From Bacteroidaceae bacterium (GTDB lineage Bacteria; Bacteroidota; Bacteroidia; Bacteroidales; Bacteroidaceae), in contig JAIKWU010000012.1 in NCBI GenBank assembly GCA_024684455.1, positions 1 to 35,480 on the forward strand: 35,480 nucleotides of DNA, read 5' to 3'. Below the pieces are notes generated by a model. It worked only from the letters and a program-made list of their open reading frames with translations. It did not search any database and was not told the origin of the DNA. Each line of letters begins with the position of its first letter. The first letter of the stretch is position 1. Below are positions 28,522 through 35,480 of this stretch, one piece after another. The translations under genes were made by a program, and so were the position numbers.

Positions 28522-30369
28522 TTATTCGACTGTAACCGACTTGGCGAGGTTGCGGGGCTGATCGACATTCTTCCCTTTCTGAACGGCGATGTGGTAGGCC
28601 AGCAGTTGGAGGGGAATGGTCGAAATCAGCGGTTCGAGACATTCGACGGTCTTGGGGAGTTCCACGTATTCGTCAGCCAGAGCCTTCACTTTCTCATCTC
28701 CTTCGGTGACAATGGCGATGACACGTCCGCCACGCGCCTTGATTTCCTGAATGTTGCTCATCAGTTTGTCGTACAGTGGATTCTGCGTTGCCACAATGAC
28801 CACAGGCATCTCGGCATCAATCAGGGCGATGGGGCCGTGCTTCATCTCGGCAGCAGGATAACCTTCGGCATGGATATAACTGATTTCCTTGAGTTTGAGT
28901 GCGCCTTCGAGGGCAACGGGATAGTTGTAGCCACGTCCCAGATACAGGAAGTTGTGGGCGTAGGTGAACACTCTGGATATGTCGCGGATGCGGTCGTTTT
29001 GCTCCAGCACCTTCTTCATCTTTTCAGGGATAGCGTCCAGTTCCTGCACCAGACGGACGTAGTCCTCATTCTTGATGGTGCCACGTGCCTTGCCCAGAGC
29101 CAGAGCCAGCATGGTGAGCACGGTGACCTGACCGGTGAAGGCTTTGGTCGATGCCACACCGATTTCCGGTCCGACATGGATGTAACAGCCCGTTTGTGTG
29201 GCACGAGGGATGCTGGAGCCGATGGCATTGCAGATACCGAAGATGAAGGCTCCGCGTTCTTTTGCCAGTTGAATCGCAGCCAGCGTGTCGGCGGTTTCGC
29301 CCGACTGGCTGATAGCGATGACCACGTCGCGGGAGTCAATCACGGGATTGCTGTAGCGAAATTCCGATGCGTACTCCACCTCGGCGGGAATCTGGCAGAT
29401 GTTTTCCAGCAACTGTTTTCCGATGAGGCTGGCGTGCCAACTCGTTCCGCAGGCCACGATGATGAAGCGGCGTGCATTCAGTAGTTCCTTGCGATAGTCG
29501 ATGACAGCCGACAGCACAACGTTGTTGGCTTCGACATTCACACGGCCACGCATACAGTCCTGCAGGGCTTGAGGCTGCTCGAAGATTTCCTTGAGCATGA
29601 AGTGTGGATAGCCGCCTTTCTCAATCTGTCCAAGATTCAGGTCGACGGTCTTGACGTCGTGCTCAATCTTCTCGTTGTCGAAGTTGATAAACTCTGCCTC
29701 CTTGGCACCTCGACGCAGTACAGCGATGTCGTTGTCGTCGAGATAGACGACCTTGTCGGTGTATTCGATGATGGGCGAAGCGTCCGAGCCGAGGAAGAAC
29801 TCCTCCTCTCCCACGCCGATGACGAGGGGGCTGCTCTTGCGGGCTGCGATAATCTGATTGGGCTCGTTGCGGTCGAGAATGGCGATGGCATACGCCCCGA
29901 TGACTTGTCGCAGGGCCAGACGTACGGCAGTGAGCAGGTCGGTGCCCACGTGCTGCTGGATGTAGTCGATGAGTTGCACCAGCACCTCCGTGTCGGTACT
30001 GCTCTTGAATACGACTCCATGACGCTGCAGGGCTTCCTTCAGCACGGTATAGTTCTCGATGATGCCGTTGTGGATGAGCGCCAGGTTTCCGGAGCAGGAG
30101 ATGTGGGGGTGTGCATTTGTCGAACTGGGTTCGCCATGCGTGGCCCAGCGTGTGTGAGCAATGCCAATGGTACCGCTCACGTCTTTGTCCTTCACATATT
30201 CTTCAAGGTCGGCAACCTTGCCTTTGGTCTTATAGACTTCCAGTCCTTTCGTGTCTGTAATGAGTGCCACACCGGCACTGTCATAACCGCGGTATTCCAG
30301 ACGCTTCAGTCCCTTGATCAGTACGGGATAAGCCTGCCGCTTTCCAATGTATCCTACAATTCCGCACAT
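28522..30369 (-). CDS. glmS: Glutamine-fructose-6-phosphate aminotransferase
   Basis: GlmS converts fructose 6-phosphate and glutamine to glucosamine 6-phosphate, committing carbon to peptidoglycan and lipopolysaccharide. The start is ATG 30369, giving MCGIVGYIG with the catalytic Cys immediately after Met; a frame extending to 30546 is rejected because it would bury that cysteine. The 615-aa protein has the class II amidotransferase domain (residues about 1-240) and two SIS domains (SQSGETADT and related), ending NLAKSVTVE as the family does. No glmS ribozyme is evident in the short 5' region. Confidence 0.97.
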   Translation of the reverse strand: MCGIVGYIGKRQAYPVLIKGLKRLEYRGYDSAGVALITDTKGLEVYKTKGKVADLEEYVKDKDVSGTIGIAHTRWATHGEPSSTNAHPHISCSGNLALIHNGIIENYTVLKEALQRHGVVFKSSTDTEVLVQLIDYIQQHVGTDLLTAVRLALRQVIGAYAIAILDRNEPNQIIAARKSSPLVIGVGEEEFFLGSDASPIIEYTDKVVYLDDNDIAVLRRGAKEAEFINFDNEKIEHDVKTVDLNLGQIEKGGYPHFMLKEIFEQPQALQDCMRGRVNVEANNVVLSAVIDYRKELLNARRFIIVACGTSWHASLIGKQLLENICQIPAEVEYASEFRYSNPVIDSRDVVIAISQSGETADTLAAIQLAKERGAFIFGICNAIGSSIPRATQTGCYIHVGPEIGVASTKAFTGQVTVLTMLALALGKARGTIKNEDYVRLVQELDAIPEKMKKVLEQNDRIRDISRVFTYAHNFLYLGRGYNYPVALEGALKLKEISYIHAEGYPAAEMKHGPIALIDAEMPVVIVATQNPLYDKLMSNIQEIKARGGRVIAIVTEGDEKVKALADEYVELPKTVECLEPLISTIPLQLLAYHIAVQKGKNVDQPRNLAKSVTVE

Positions 30370-30427
30370 AGTTGTTTTTGTTTTTTTGTGTTGTATGAAA
30401 TCCGAATATGAATGTATATAAAATGAG

Positions 30428-30471
30428 AAAACTCTGCACCTCAACAACTGTAGTCGAGCGAGCAGAGTTTT
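30428..30471 (-). terminator. Terminator between spt and glmS
   Basis: AAAACTCTGC (30428-30437) pairs with GCAGAGTTTT (30462-30471), a 10-bp stem with a 24-nt loop, 24 bp after the spt stop. On the minus strand the stem ends in TTTTC. The rest of the 125-bp gap to glmS shows no clear -33/-7 pair. Confidence 0.7.
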
Positions 30472-30494
30472 ACAAGTTTCATAATATAATCGTT

Positions 30495-31682
30495 TTACTG
30501 AATGATTCCCAGTTCCTTGAAACTGTCGTGCAGTGCACTGACACAAGTGTCAACCTGCTCCCTGGTGTGAGTAGCCATCAGCGCAACTCGGACGAGCGTG
30601 TCCTGAGGTGCGCAGGCTGGGGGGATGACGGGGTTGATGAAGATGCCCTTGTCGAATGCCAGACGGGTCACTGCGAAGGTCTTCGCTGCGTCGCGAACGT
30701 AGAGCGGAATGATGGGGCTCTCCGTCTCACCAATTTCAAAACCAGCCTGCTTGAACTGCTCCAGCGCATATTTCGTAATCTTCCAAAGGTTCTCCTGACG
30801 CTCTGGCTCCTCCTGCAGGATGTGCAGGGCAGTCAGTGCCGCAGCCGTTGCAGCCGGTGTGTTCGAAGCCGAGAAAATGTACGTTCGCGAGTTGTGACGC
30901 AGCCAGTTGATGGTGTCGCTGTCGGCAGCCACGAAACCGCCAATCGAGGCGAGTGACTTCGAGAACGTACCCATGATGAGGTCCACATCGTCAGTTACAC
31001 CGAAGTGGTCGCAGGTACCACGACCGTTGCGCCCGAACACACCCAGACCGTGCGCCTCTTCCACCATGATGCTGGCGTTGTACTTCTTCTTCAGTTCCAC
31101 GATTTGCGGCAACTTGGCCAAGTCACCCTCCATCGAGAACAGACCGTCGGTCACAATCAGTTTGATGGCATCCTCACGGCAGCGCTTCAGTTCGCGCTCC
31201 AGGTCGTCCATGTCGTTGTGCTTGTAGTGGAAGAACGTTGAGACGCTCAGACGTCGGCCGTCCACAATCGATGCGTGGTCACGGTCGTCGCCGAGGATAT
31301 AGTCGTTGCGCCCTGTCAGACAACTGACAACACCGCTGTTTACGGTGAAGCCTGTCGAATAGACCAGTGCCTCGTCCTTGCCGACAAATTCAGCCAATTC
31401 ATGTTCCAACTGGATATGCAAGTCGAGCGTACCGTTCAAGAAACGTGAACCGGCACAGCCCGTACCATATTTCTTTGTTGCAGCGATGGCAGCCTCGACG
31501 ATACGCTGGTCGTAGGTCAGACCCATGTAGGAGTTCGAGCCGAACATGAGCACGCGCTTGCCGCTCATCGTCACCTCCGTATCCTGGTGGCTGTCAATCT
31601 CGCGGAAATAAGGATAGATGCCCGCATCCATATACTTCTGCGGCTCTCTATACTTACTCAGTTTTTCTTGTAATAAACCCAT
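30495..31682 (-). CDS. spt: Serine palmitoyltransferase (alpha-oxoamine synthase)
   Basis: The enzyme condenses serine with palmitoyl-CoA, the first step of the sphingolipids typical of Bacteroidales. The 395-aa protein closely resembles the Bacteroides enzyme (MGLLQEKLSKY start, CAGSRFLNGTLDLH, GTFSKSLASIGGF). The PLP lysine is K242. The motif that normally reads D-D/E-A-H reads E208-E209-A210-H211, so the residue expected to contact the PLP ring nitrogen is Glu rather than Asp. 2-amino-3-ketobutyrate CoA ligase is the main alternative, but sequence details favour SPT. It has its own promoter and terminator. Confidence 0.9.
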   Translation of the reverse strand: MGLLQEKLSKYREPQKYMDAGIYPYFREIDSHQDTEVTMSGKRVLMFGSNSYMGLTYDQRIVEAAIAATKKYGTGCAGSRFLNGTLDLHIQLEHELAEFVGKDEALVYSTGFTVNSGVVSCLTGRNDYILGDDRDHASIVDGRRLSVSTFFHYKHNDMDDLERELKRCREDAIKLIVTDGLFSMEGDLAKLPQIVELKKKYNASIMVEEAHGLGVFGRNGRGTCDHFGVTDDVDLIMGTFSKSLASIGGFVAADSDTINWLRHNSRTYIFSASNTPAATAAALTALHILQEEPERQENLWKITKYALEQFKQAGFEIGETESPIIPLYVRDAAKTFAVTRLAFDKGIFINPVIPPACAPQDTLVRVALMATHTREQVDTCVSALHDSFKELGIIQ

Positions 31683-31803
31683 AATCTAACATCAGAGAGG
31701 TGTCGTTCTTTTCCAAGAGAATTCTGCAATCCTCCACATCGTGACTTCTTTCTACTTCGCCTGATAATCAGGCAGAACCGACACGTCTTTATTTAGTTAT
31801 TAA

Positions 31804-31870
31804 CACGCTGTTGGCACGCACTTACGTACAAACAGCGTGCAAAGTTACGAATAAGTGAGCACATAACAAA
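31804..31870 (-). promoter_or_regulatory. spt promoter with hairpin at the transcript start
   Basis: Minus strand TTTG (31870-31867), 19 nt, TAACTTTG (31847-31840) is a perfect consensus. Immediately downstream, CACGCTGTT (31804-31812 on the plus strand) pairs with AACAGCGTG (31831-31839), so the transcript would begin with a 9-bp hairpin. The leader to ATG 31682 is about 150 nt and also contains the palindrome GCCTGATAATCAGGC (31759-31773). The 15-bp sequence around the -7 box recurs at 31950-31964, a possible second, weaker promoter. Confidence 0.7.
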
Positions 31871-31975
31871 ATAAAAAACAAAGTTTTTGAGTTTTGGAAT
31901 GTCGAGCAAGAGCAATTGCACGTTCGCGTTCAAGCAATAGGGGCGAAGTCAAAGTTACGAATAACTGGAAAGGTC

Positions 31976-32059
31976 GGTCCAAGTGCTTGGCGTGAAAACA
32001 CTAAGTGCTTAGCGTTCGGACGCCAAGCACTTAGCGTAAAAATGGTAAGTACTAAAAAG
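31976..32059. repeat. 22-bp-phased palindrome tract, AAGYRCTT core, four units
   Basis: Cores at 31981, 32003, 32025 and 32047 are exactly 22 bp apart. Units are GGTCCAAGTGCTTGGCGT, ACACTAAGTGCTTAGCGT, ACGCCAAGCACTTAGCGT and a degenerate fourth (ATGGTAAGTACTAAAAAG). It begins 12 bp beyond the stop of the GH35 gene and ends 19 bp from the possible second spt -7 box. Confidence 0.9.
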
Positions 32060-32071
32060 TGAGGTTGATGC

Positions 32072-34426
32072 TTACTGCACAAACAGACGATAGTCCTTCA
32101 CACTGCCAGGAGCACCAGCCTCGGCACGGGGCAGGTATTCGAAACCAGTGACGGTCTGTTCGCTACCCAGGTCGATGACGAGGAGATGGGGGAACGAAGC
32201 ACCCTTGACGGTCTGCCAGTAGGTCGATTCCTGCAGGTCGAACACCTTGTCGCCGGTGTGGTTACCGTTCTCGTCCTCCGAGTCGGCATACTTCGTCGTC
32301 CAGGGTTCGCGGCTCAGGCGCTGTCCGTCGCTGCCGAGGGCGTAGATTTCGGCTACGGCGGTGACGTCCTTTCCGTCCTGTGTGGAGAGCACTTCGAGGC
32401 AGAGCAGACGGCCACGTTTCGGACTGTTGAAGGTAATCTTCTGCCATCCGTTGCCGGCACGGAACTGACCCGTAGCAACTGGCGTAGCGCTGTTGAGGTC
32501 GGGCTTGTCGCCGATGTTGTTGTGCTTGTTCGACTTCTCCAACTGCAGTTTGTTGAGTTCGGGTTCAGCCTGTCCCCAGACGACGGCTTCACGGGGACCG
32601 ACGACGTCGAGGACGATGACCTCGTTCTTGCCTTTCTTCAGCCAGCAGCCAGGCACATAGAGTGTCTGCTGAGGACCGATGCTCCAGATGCGGCCCATCG
32701 CGTGGCCGTTGACATAGACCTGACCCTTGCCCCACGTCTCGAAGTTGAGGAAGGTGTCGCCCACCTTCTTCAGGTTGAAATATCCGCGATAGTAGCCACG
32801 GCCGTTCTCTCGTTTGGCAAAACCCTCACTGAGCTCTATCTTATTGGCATCGAAAGCCTTCACAGCTGTATTATAGTCATCAGAAATGGGTGTCATCGTC
32901 CATTTCTTCAGAGTCCACGCTGCTTCGTTGCCATATTTGTCAGGCTCTGCGTAGATGACGACATCGCCAACGATACCCTTGAAGTCCTTGATGGCACGAC
33001 CGAAGTTGATGCGGCCCATAGCTTCAACGAGAATTGCCAGCTTATGTCCTTTCTTTACAGGGGGCAAGGAAAGCGACTTCTCATTCTTTACACGGTCAAT
33101 CTTTCCGATATAAACGTCATCGATGAACACTTGGGCATAGTCATGCGCCTCCAATGTGAGCATGCTCTGCACGGGAATCTCGGGAAGTTTTGTCACATAA
33201 TAGGTCATACCCCAACCTAAGTCCATCTCTTCGAAAGTCTGTGGGTTGACTCTTGGGATAAGATGCTTTCTATAAAACGGCGCGAACTCCTTCAGTTCAA
33301 ACTTCGGAACGGTGATGATGGGCATGGGAGCCTTGGGAACAGCGGGCAGGCTCCCCTTCCGTCCCCCCGTTAGGGGGAAACCTCTTTCATCATACTTCTC
33401 CATCATCTTGCGCAGTTCCCAGAACTTTGGCGTGGCGAGTCCCCATTCGTTGATGGGGGCGTCGTAGTCGTAGGAGGTGACGTCGGGCGCAAAACCAGGG
33501 GAGTTGGCACCTGCCCAATGGCCGAACGAAGTACCTCCATGAGTCATGTAGAGCGAGAAGGAGATGCCTTTCGAGAGCATTTCGTCCATGCCTTCGACCA
33601 TGTCCTTGGCGGGACGTGTCTCGTGACGAGCACCCCATTTGTCAAACCAGCCCGACCAGAACTCGGAGCACATCTTCGGAGCATTAGGACGCAACTCGCC
33701 GAGGCGGCGGAACTGGTCGTTGATGTTGGCACCCGTGCCGAAGTTCATCGTCCAGACAAGGTCGTCGAGTCCGTTCTTCTCGAAGTTCGACGACCAGTCG
33801 CACTGGAACAATGCCAGTTCCTTGCCGTAGATGCCGCGCAGGCAGTCGCGAATCTCGCTGACGTAGGGTTTGTCCTCGCCATACGAGCCGTATTCGTTCT
33901 CCACCTGCACCATGATGATGGGACCGCCGTTCTGAATGGTCAGGGAGGCGAGTTGCTCACCCACTTTCTGTTCAAATATCTTCACGCGCTCCATGAAGTA
34001 GGGGTCTTGCTCACGCAGCCGGATATCCTTCTTCTGGAGCAGCCACCAGGGCAGTCCGCCCATCTCCCATTCAGCGCAGACGTAGGGGCCTGGGCGCACG
34101 ATGACGTACATGCCGTTCTTCTGTGCCAGACGGCAGAAAGCAGCCACGTCGTTGTTGCCTGTGAAGTCGAACTCGCCTTCACGCTGTTCGTGGATATTCC
34201 AGAAGATGTAGATGCATACGGCGTTCATACCCAACGCCTTGCACATCTTTATTCGATGTTCCCAATAGGGTTGTGGAATACGTGGGTAATGAACTTCGGC
34301 TGCCTTCACGATGAAGGGTTTGCCGTTGAGCAGGAAGGTCCCGTTGCCTGCCTCGAACGTGCCTTTCTGGGCAAAAGCAGGCAGGAATGCCAGCCCTAAC
34401 AATACAATTGCAATCAGTTTTTTCAT
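32072..34426 (-). CDS. GH35 beta-galactosidase, secreted
   Basis: The 784-aa protein has a signal peptide (LIAIVLLGLAFLPAFA) and a GH35 catalytic TIM barrel. The acid/base is E178 in QVENEYGSYG and the nucleophile is E255 in CSEFWSGWF. RPGPYVCAEWEMGGLPWWL and MTHGGTSFGHWAGAN are also typical. Beta-rich domains follow, and the last 130 residues look like an F5/8 type C (discoidin) carbohydrate-binding module. It should release terminal beta-galactose from glycans in the periplasm or at the surface. Residues about 347-359 (FPLTGGRKGS) come from an in-frame palindromic element at the junction after the catalytic domain. No SusC/D genes are in the window. Confidence 0.93.
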   Translation of the reverse strand: MKKLIAIVLLGLAFLPAFAQKGTFEAGNGTFLLNGKPFIVKAAEVHYPRIPQPYWEHRIKMCKALGMNAVCIYIFWNIHEQREGEFDFTGNNDVAAFCRLAQKNGMYVIVRPGPYVCAEWEMGGLPWWLLQKKDIRLREQDPYFMERVKIFEQKVGEQLASLTIQNGGPIIMVQVENEYGSYGEDKPYVSEIRDCLRGIYGKELALFQCDWSSNFEKNGLDDLVWTMNFGTGANINDQFRRLGELRPNAPKMCSEFWSGWFDKWGARHETRPAKDMVEGMDEMLSKGISFSLYMTHGGTSFGHWAGANSPGFAPDVTSYDYDAPINEWGLATPKFWELRKMMEKYDERGFPLTGGRKGSLPAVPKAPMPIITVPKFELKEFAPFYRKHLIPRVNPQTFEEMDLGWGMTYYVTKLPEIPVQSMLTLEAHDYAQVFIDDVYIGKIDRVKNEKSLSLPPVKKGHKLAILVEAMGRINFGRAIKDFKGIVGDVVIYAEPDKYGNEAAWTLKKWTMTPISDDYNTAVKAFDANKIELSEGFAKRENGRGYYRGYFNLKKVGDTFLNFETWGKGQVYVNGHAMGRIWSIGPQQTLYVPGCWLKKGKNEVIVLDVVGPREAVVWGQAEPELNKLQLEKSNKHNNIGDKPDLNSATPVATGQFRAGNGWQKITFNSPKRGRLLCLEVLSTQDGKDVTAVAEIYALGSDGQRLSREPWTTKYADSEDENGNHTGDKVFDLQESTYWQTVKGASFPHLLVIDLGSEQTVTGFEYLPRAEAGAPGSVKDYRLFVQ
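33348..33384 (-). repeat. In-frame palindromic element inside the GH35 gene
   Basis: CCCCC, loop GTTA-like, GGGGG (33364-33377) with a flanking CTCCCCTTCCG. In the gene's sense TTCCCCCTAACGGGGGGACG gives FPLTGGRKG. It lies in the linker between the barrel and the following domain, in frame. It differs in sequence from the elements in ygiQ and the CPBP gene but has the same architecture. Confidence 0.75.
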
Positions 34427-34443
34427 GATGTTAATTTTTTTAT

Positions 34444-34464
34444 GTCACGCAGAGAGCGCAGAGA
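34444..34464. repeat. CACGCAGAG-type repeat at the GxxExxY 3' side
   Basis: The sequence TCACGCAGAGAGCGCAGAGA matches the start of the repeats at 34889 and 35103. With those it frames the GxxExxY gene on both sides. Confidence 0.7.
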
Positions 34465-34478
34465 TTATTTTTCAGTTC

Positions 34479-34865
34479 TTAATATGGTTGGTATTTGTTG
34501 ACAATTCTTTCAACTCCATCCATGAGTTTGGGGACATTGAAGTTGATGAGGTAACCGAGTTCCTTACCCGTCAGTTTCAAATAAGTGAGTATCTGTTTGG
34601 AAAAAACGGGTTTGAGGACTTCAACAGATTTCAGTTCGATGATGACTTTGTCGTCAATCAGTAAATCCAAAGTTAGAGTAGATTGAAGTTTTTGCCCTTT
34701 ATAGATAATGGGTACTGCGACCTGACGTTGTACGTTGAATCCATTGACCCTCAATTCATAGGATAAGGCTTCCTCATAGACATTTTCTAATAAACCTGGT
34801 CCTAATTCTTTGTGCACTGCAATGGCACAAGCCAAAATCTTTCGTGTGTATTCTTCTGATATCAC
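34479..34865 (-). CDS. GxxExxY protein
   Basis: A 128-aa protein with the defining G24-x-x-E27-x-x-Y30 motif (GPGLLENVYEEAL). It also has a PD-(D/E)xK nuclease-like core, D67 then E77 and K79 (LDLLIDDKVIIELKS). The family's function is unknown; the fold suggests nucleic-acid cleavage or a relict of it. Members are often embedded among CACGCAGAG-type repeats, as here (34444, 34889, 35103). It is more AT-rich than its neighbours and sits between the GH35 gene and rpiB. No clear promoter was found. It is a likely mobile or horizontally acquired cassette. Confidence 0.9.
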   Translation of the reverse strand: MISEEYTRKILACAIAVHKELGPGLLENVYEEALSYELRVNGFNVQRQVAVPIIYKGQKLQSTLTLDLLIDDKVIIELKSVEVLKPVFSKQILTYLKLTGKELGYLINFNVPKLMDGVERIVNKYQPY

Positions 34866-34886
34866 GTTTAGTATATTTATTTTTTA

Positions 34887-35302
34887 TCTCACGCAGAGAA
34901 CGCGGAGAAATGGAGTTAATTTCTTTACCAGCAGTTTGAGCGTGTGAGAAGCCTTCGAAAAAAGATTTGACTTTTTTCTCGGGCGAGGCCGCGGAGTTTC
35001 TCGGCGACCTCGCGCACGCAAACGTGCGCTTCCCAAGCAGAAATAACATTTAGATGTCTCCGCGTCTCTGCGTTCTCTGCGTGAGGTTTTTAAGTTTTTG
35101 TCTCACGCAGGATTCGCGGAGAAATGGAGTTTATTTCTTTACCAGCAGTTTGAGTGTGTGAGAAGCCTTCGAAAAAAGAATTGACTTTTTTCTCGGGCGA
35201 GGCCGCGGAGTTTCTCGGCGACCTCGCGCACGCAAACGTGCGCTTCTCAAAGCAGAATGAAAATCTTCAGATCTCTGCGTCTCTGCGCTCTCAGCGTGAG
35301 GT
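34887..35302. repeat. Tandem duplication (about 214 bp) of a hairpin-rich element
   Basis: The block starting TCTCACGCAG at 34887 repeats at 35101, offset 214 bp, with few differences. Each copy contains an A/T hairpin (GAAAAAAG/CTTTTTTC), nested GC hairpins (GCGAGG...CCTCGC, then GCGCACG/CGTGCGC), and ends in the inverse repeat CTCTGCGT...GCGTGAG. Each copy is thus bounded by inverted CACGCAGAG ends. No gene is supported inside; the 91-codon frame there is an artefact. Confidence 0.88.
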
Positions 35303-35305
35303 TAA

Positions 35306-35480
35306 TTATTTTTTCAGCGGTATGTCGTCGATACGTTGCTGGTGGCGTCCGCCTTCGAAGTCGGTGGCGAAGAACTCGTCCATGATGCGGCGCGCCATGT
35401 CGTTGTCGATGAAACGGCCAGGCATGACGAGCACGTTGGCGTCGTTGTGCTGGCGGATGAGGTGTGCGATTTCGGGAATC
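35306..35480 (-). CDS. rpiB: Ribose-5-phosphate isomerase B, C-terminal part
   Basis: The minus strand from the window edge to a TAA at 35308-35306 encodes 58 residues. They read IPEIAHLIRQHNDANVLVMP at the start and continue with FFATDFEGGRHQQRIDDIPL. These match the C-terminal end of RpiB/LacAB-type isomerases (HNDANVL, F-EGGRH, RI). The enzyme interconverts ribose 5-phosphate and ribulose 5-phosphate. The N-terminal half, including the active-site residues, is outside the window. Confidence 0.88.
   Translation of the reverse strand, partial: IPEIAHLIRQHNDANVLVMPGRFIDNDMARRIMDEFFATDFEGGRHQQRIDDIPLKK

Noticed and set aside
30370..30546. 59-residue N-terminal extension of GlmS
   Set aside because: GlmS needs its cysteine directly after the initiator Met, and the extension overlaps the spt terminator and the end of spt.
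34774..35049. 91-codon frame upstream of the GxxExxY gene
   Set aside because: It overlaps the 5' end of that gene and the tandem hairpin repeat; no support as a protein.

Overview
The window looks like a chromosomal segment of a Bacteroidales bacterium, most likely Prevotellaceae (Prevotella/Segatella). The grounds are: promoters of the form TTTG-N19/20-TAnnTTTG with no Shine-Dalgarno sequence; a type IX secretion plug-family protein; a Bacteroidales-type serine palmitoyltransferase; a GH35 beta-galactosidase with a secretion signal; a hexuronate pathway; and many GC-rich palindromic repeats. The species is inferred from protein resemblance only.

Layout, left to right. 1-1400: a CRISPR array of 14 identical 36-nt repeats and 13 spacers, with no cas gene inside the window, followed by several palindromes. 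1489-5316: greA, then a toxin-antitoxin pair (DUF6922-like protein plus AbiEii nucleotidyltransferase) sitting exactly between a 105-bp copy of the 3' end of ygiQ and the intact ygiQ. 5494-13281: a secreted amidase/golvesin/Fn3 protein, a T9SS plug-like protein and uxaC on the minus strand, divergent from uxaB and a TIGR04076 gene. 13345-18813: a membrane-anchored protein of unknown function, a small protein, a CPBP membrane protease, a MITE-like inverted repeat, menA, tRNA-Asp, an MFS transporter and trmD, all minus strand. 18919-21724: xpt-panE operon and an AT-rich DUF4357/restriction-nuclease-like gene. 21781-22082: a decayed second copy of the carB 3' end. 22083-31682: carB-carA-purF-glmS, in which CarA, PurF and GlmS are glutamine amidotransferases and CarB uses the ammonia CarA releases, then spt. 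32072-35480: GH35 beta-galactosidase, a GxxExxY gene surrounded by its own repeat type, and the 3' end of rpiB.

The genes are mostly housekeeping; the unusual content lies between and inside them. (1) Five intergenic tracts of 18-bp palindromes repeat with an exact 22-bp period (18 + 4 bp). There are two core families and exchangeable arms. I know of no function for them. (2) Two minus-strand genes, ygiQ and carB, each have a second copy of their 3' end just downstream. One pair encloses a toxin-antitoxin module, which suggests insertion at gene tails with replacement of the tail. (3) Three coding genes (ygiQ, the CPBP gene, the GH35 gene) carry in-frame GC-rich palindromic elements that are translated. 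(4) The CRISPR repeat contains an internal duplication of its own 8-nt 3' end. Database comparison was not possible, so family names rest on motif recognition.
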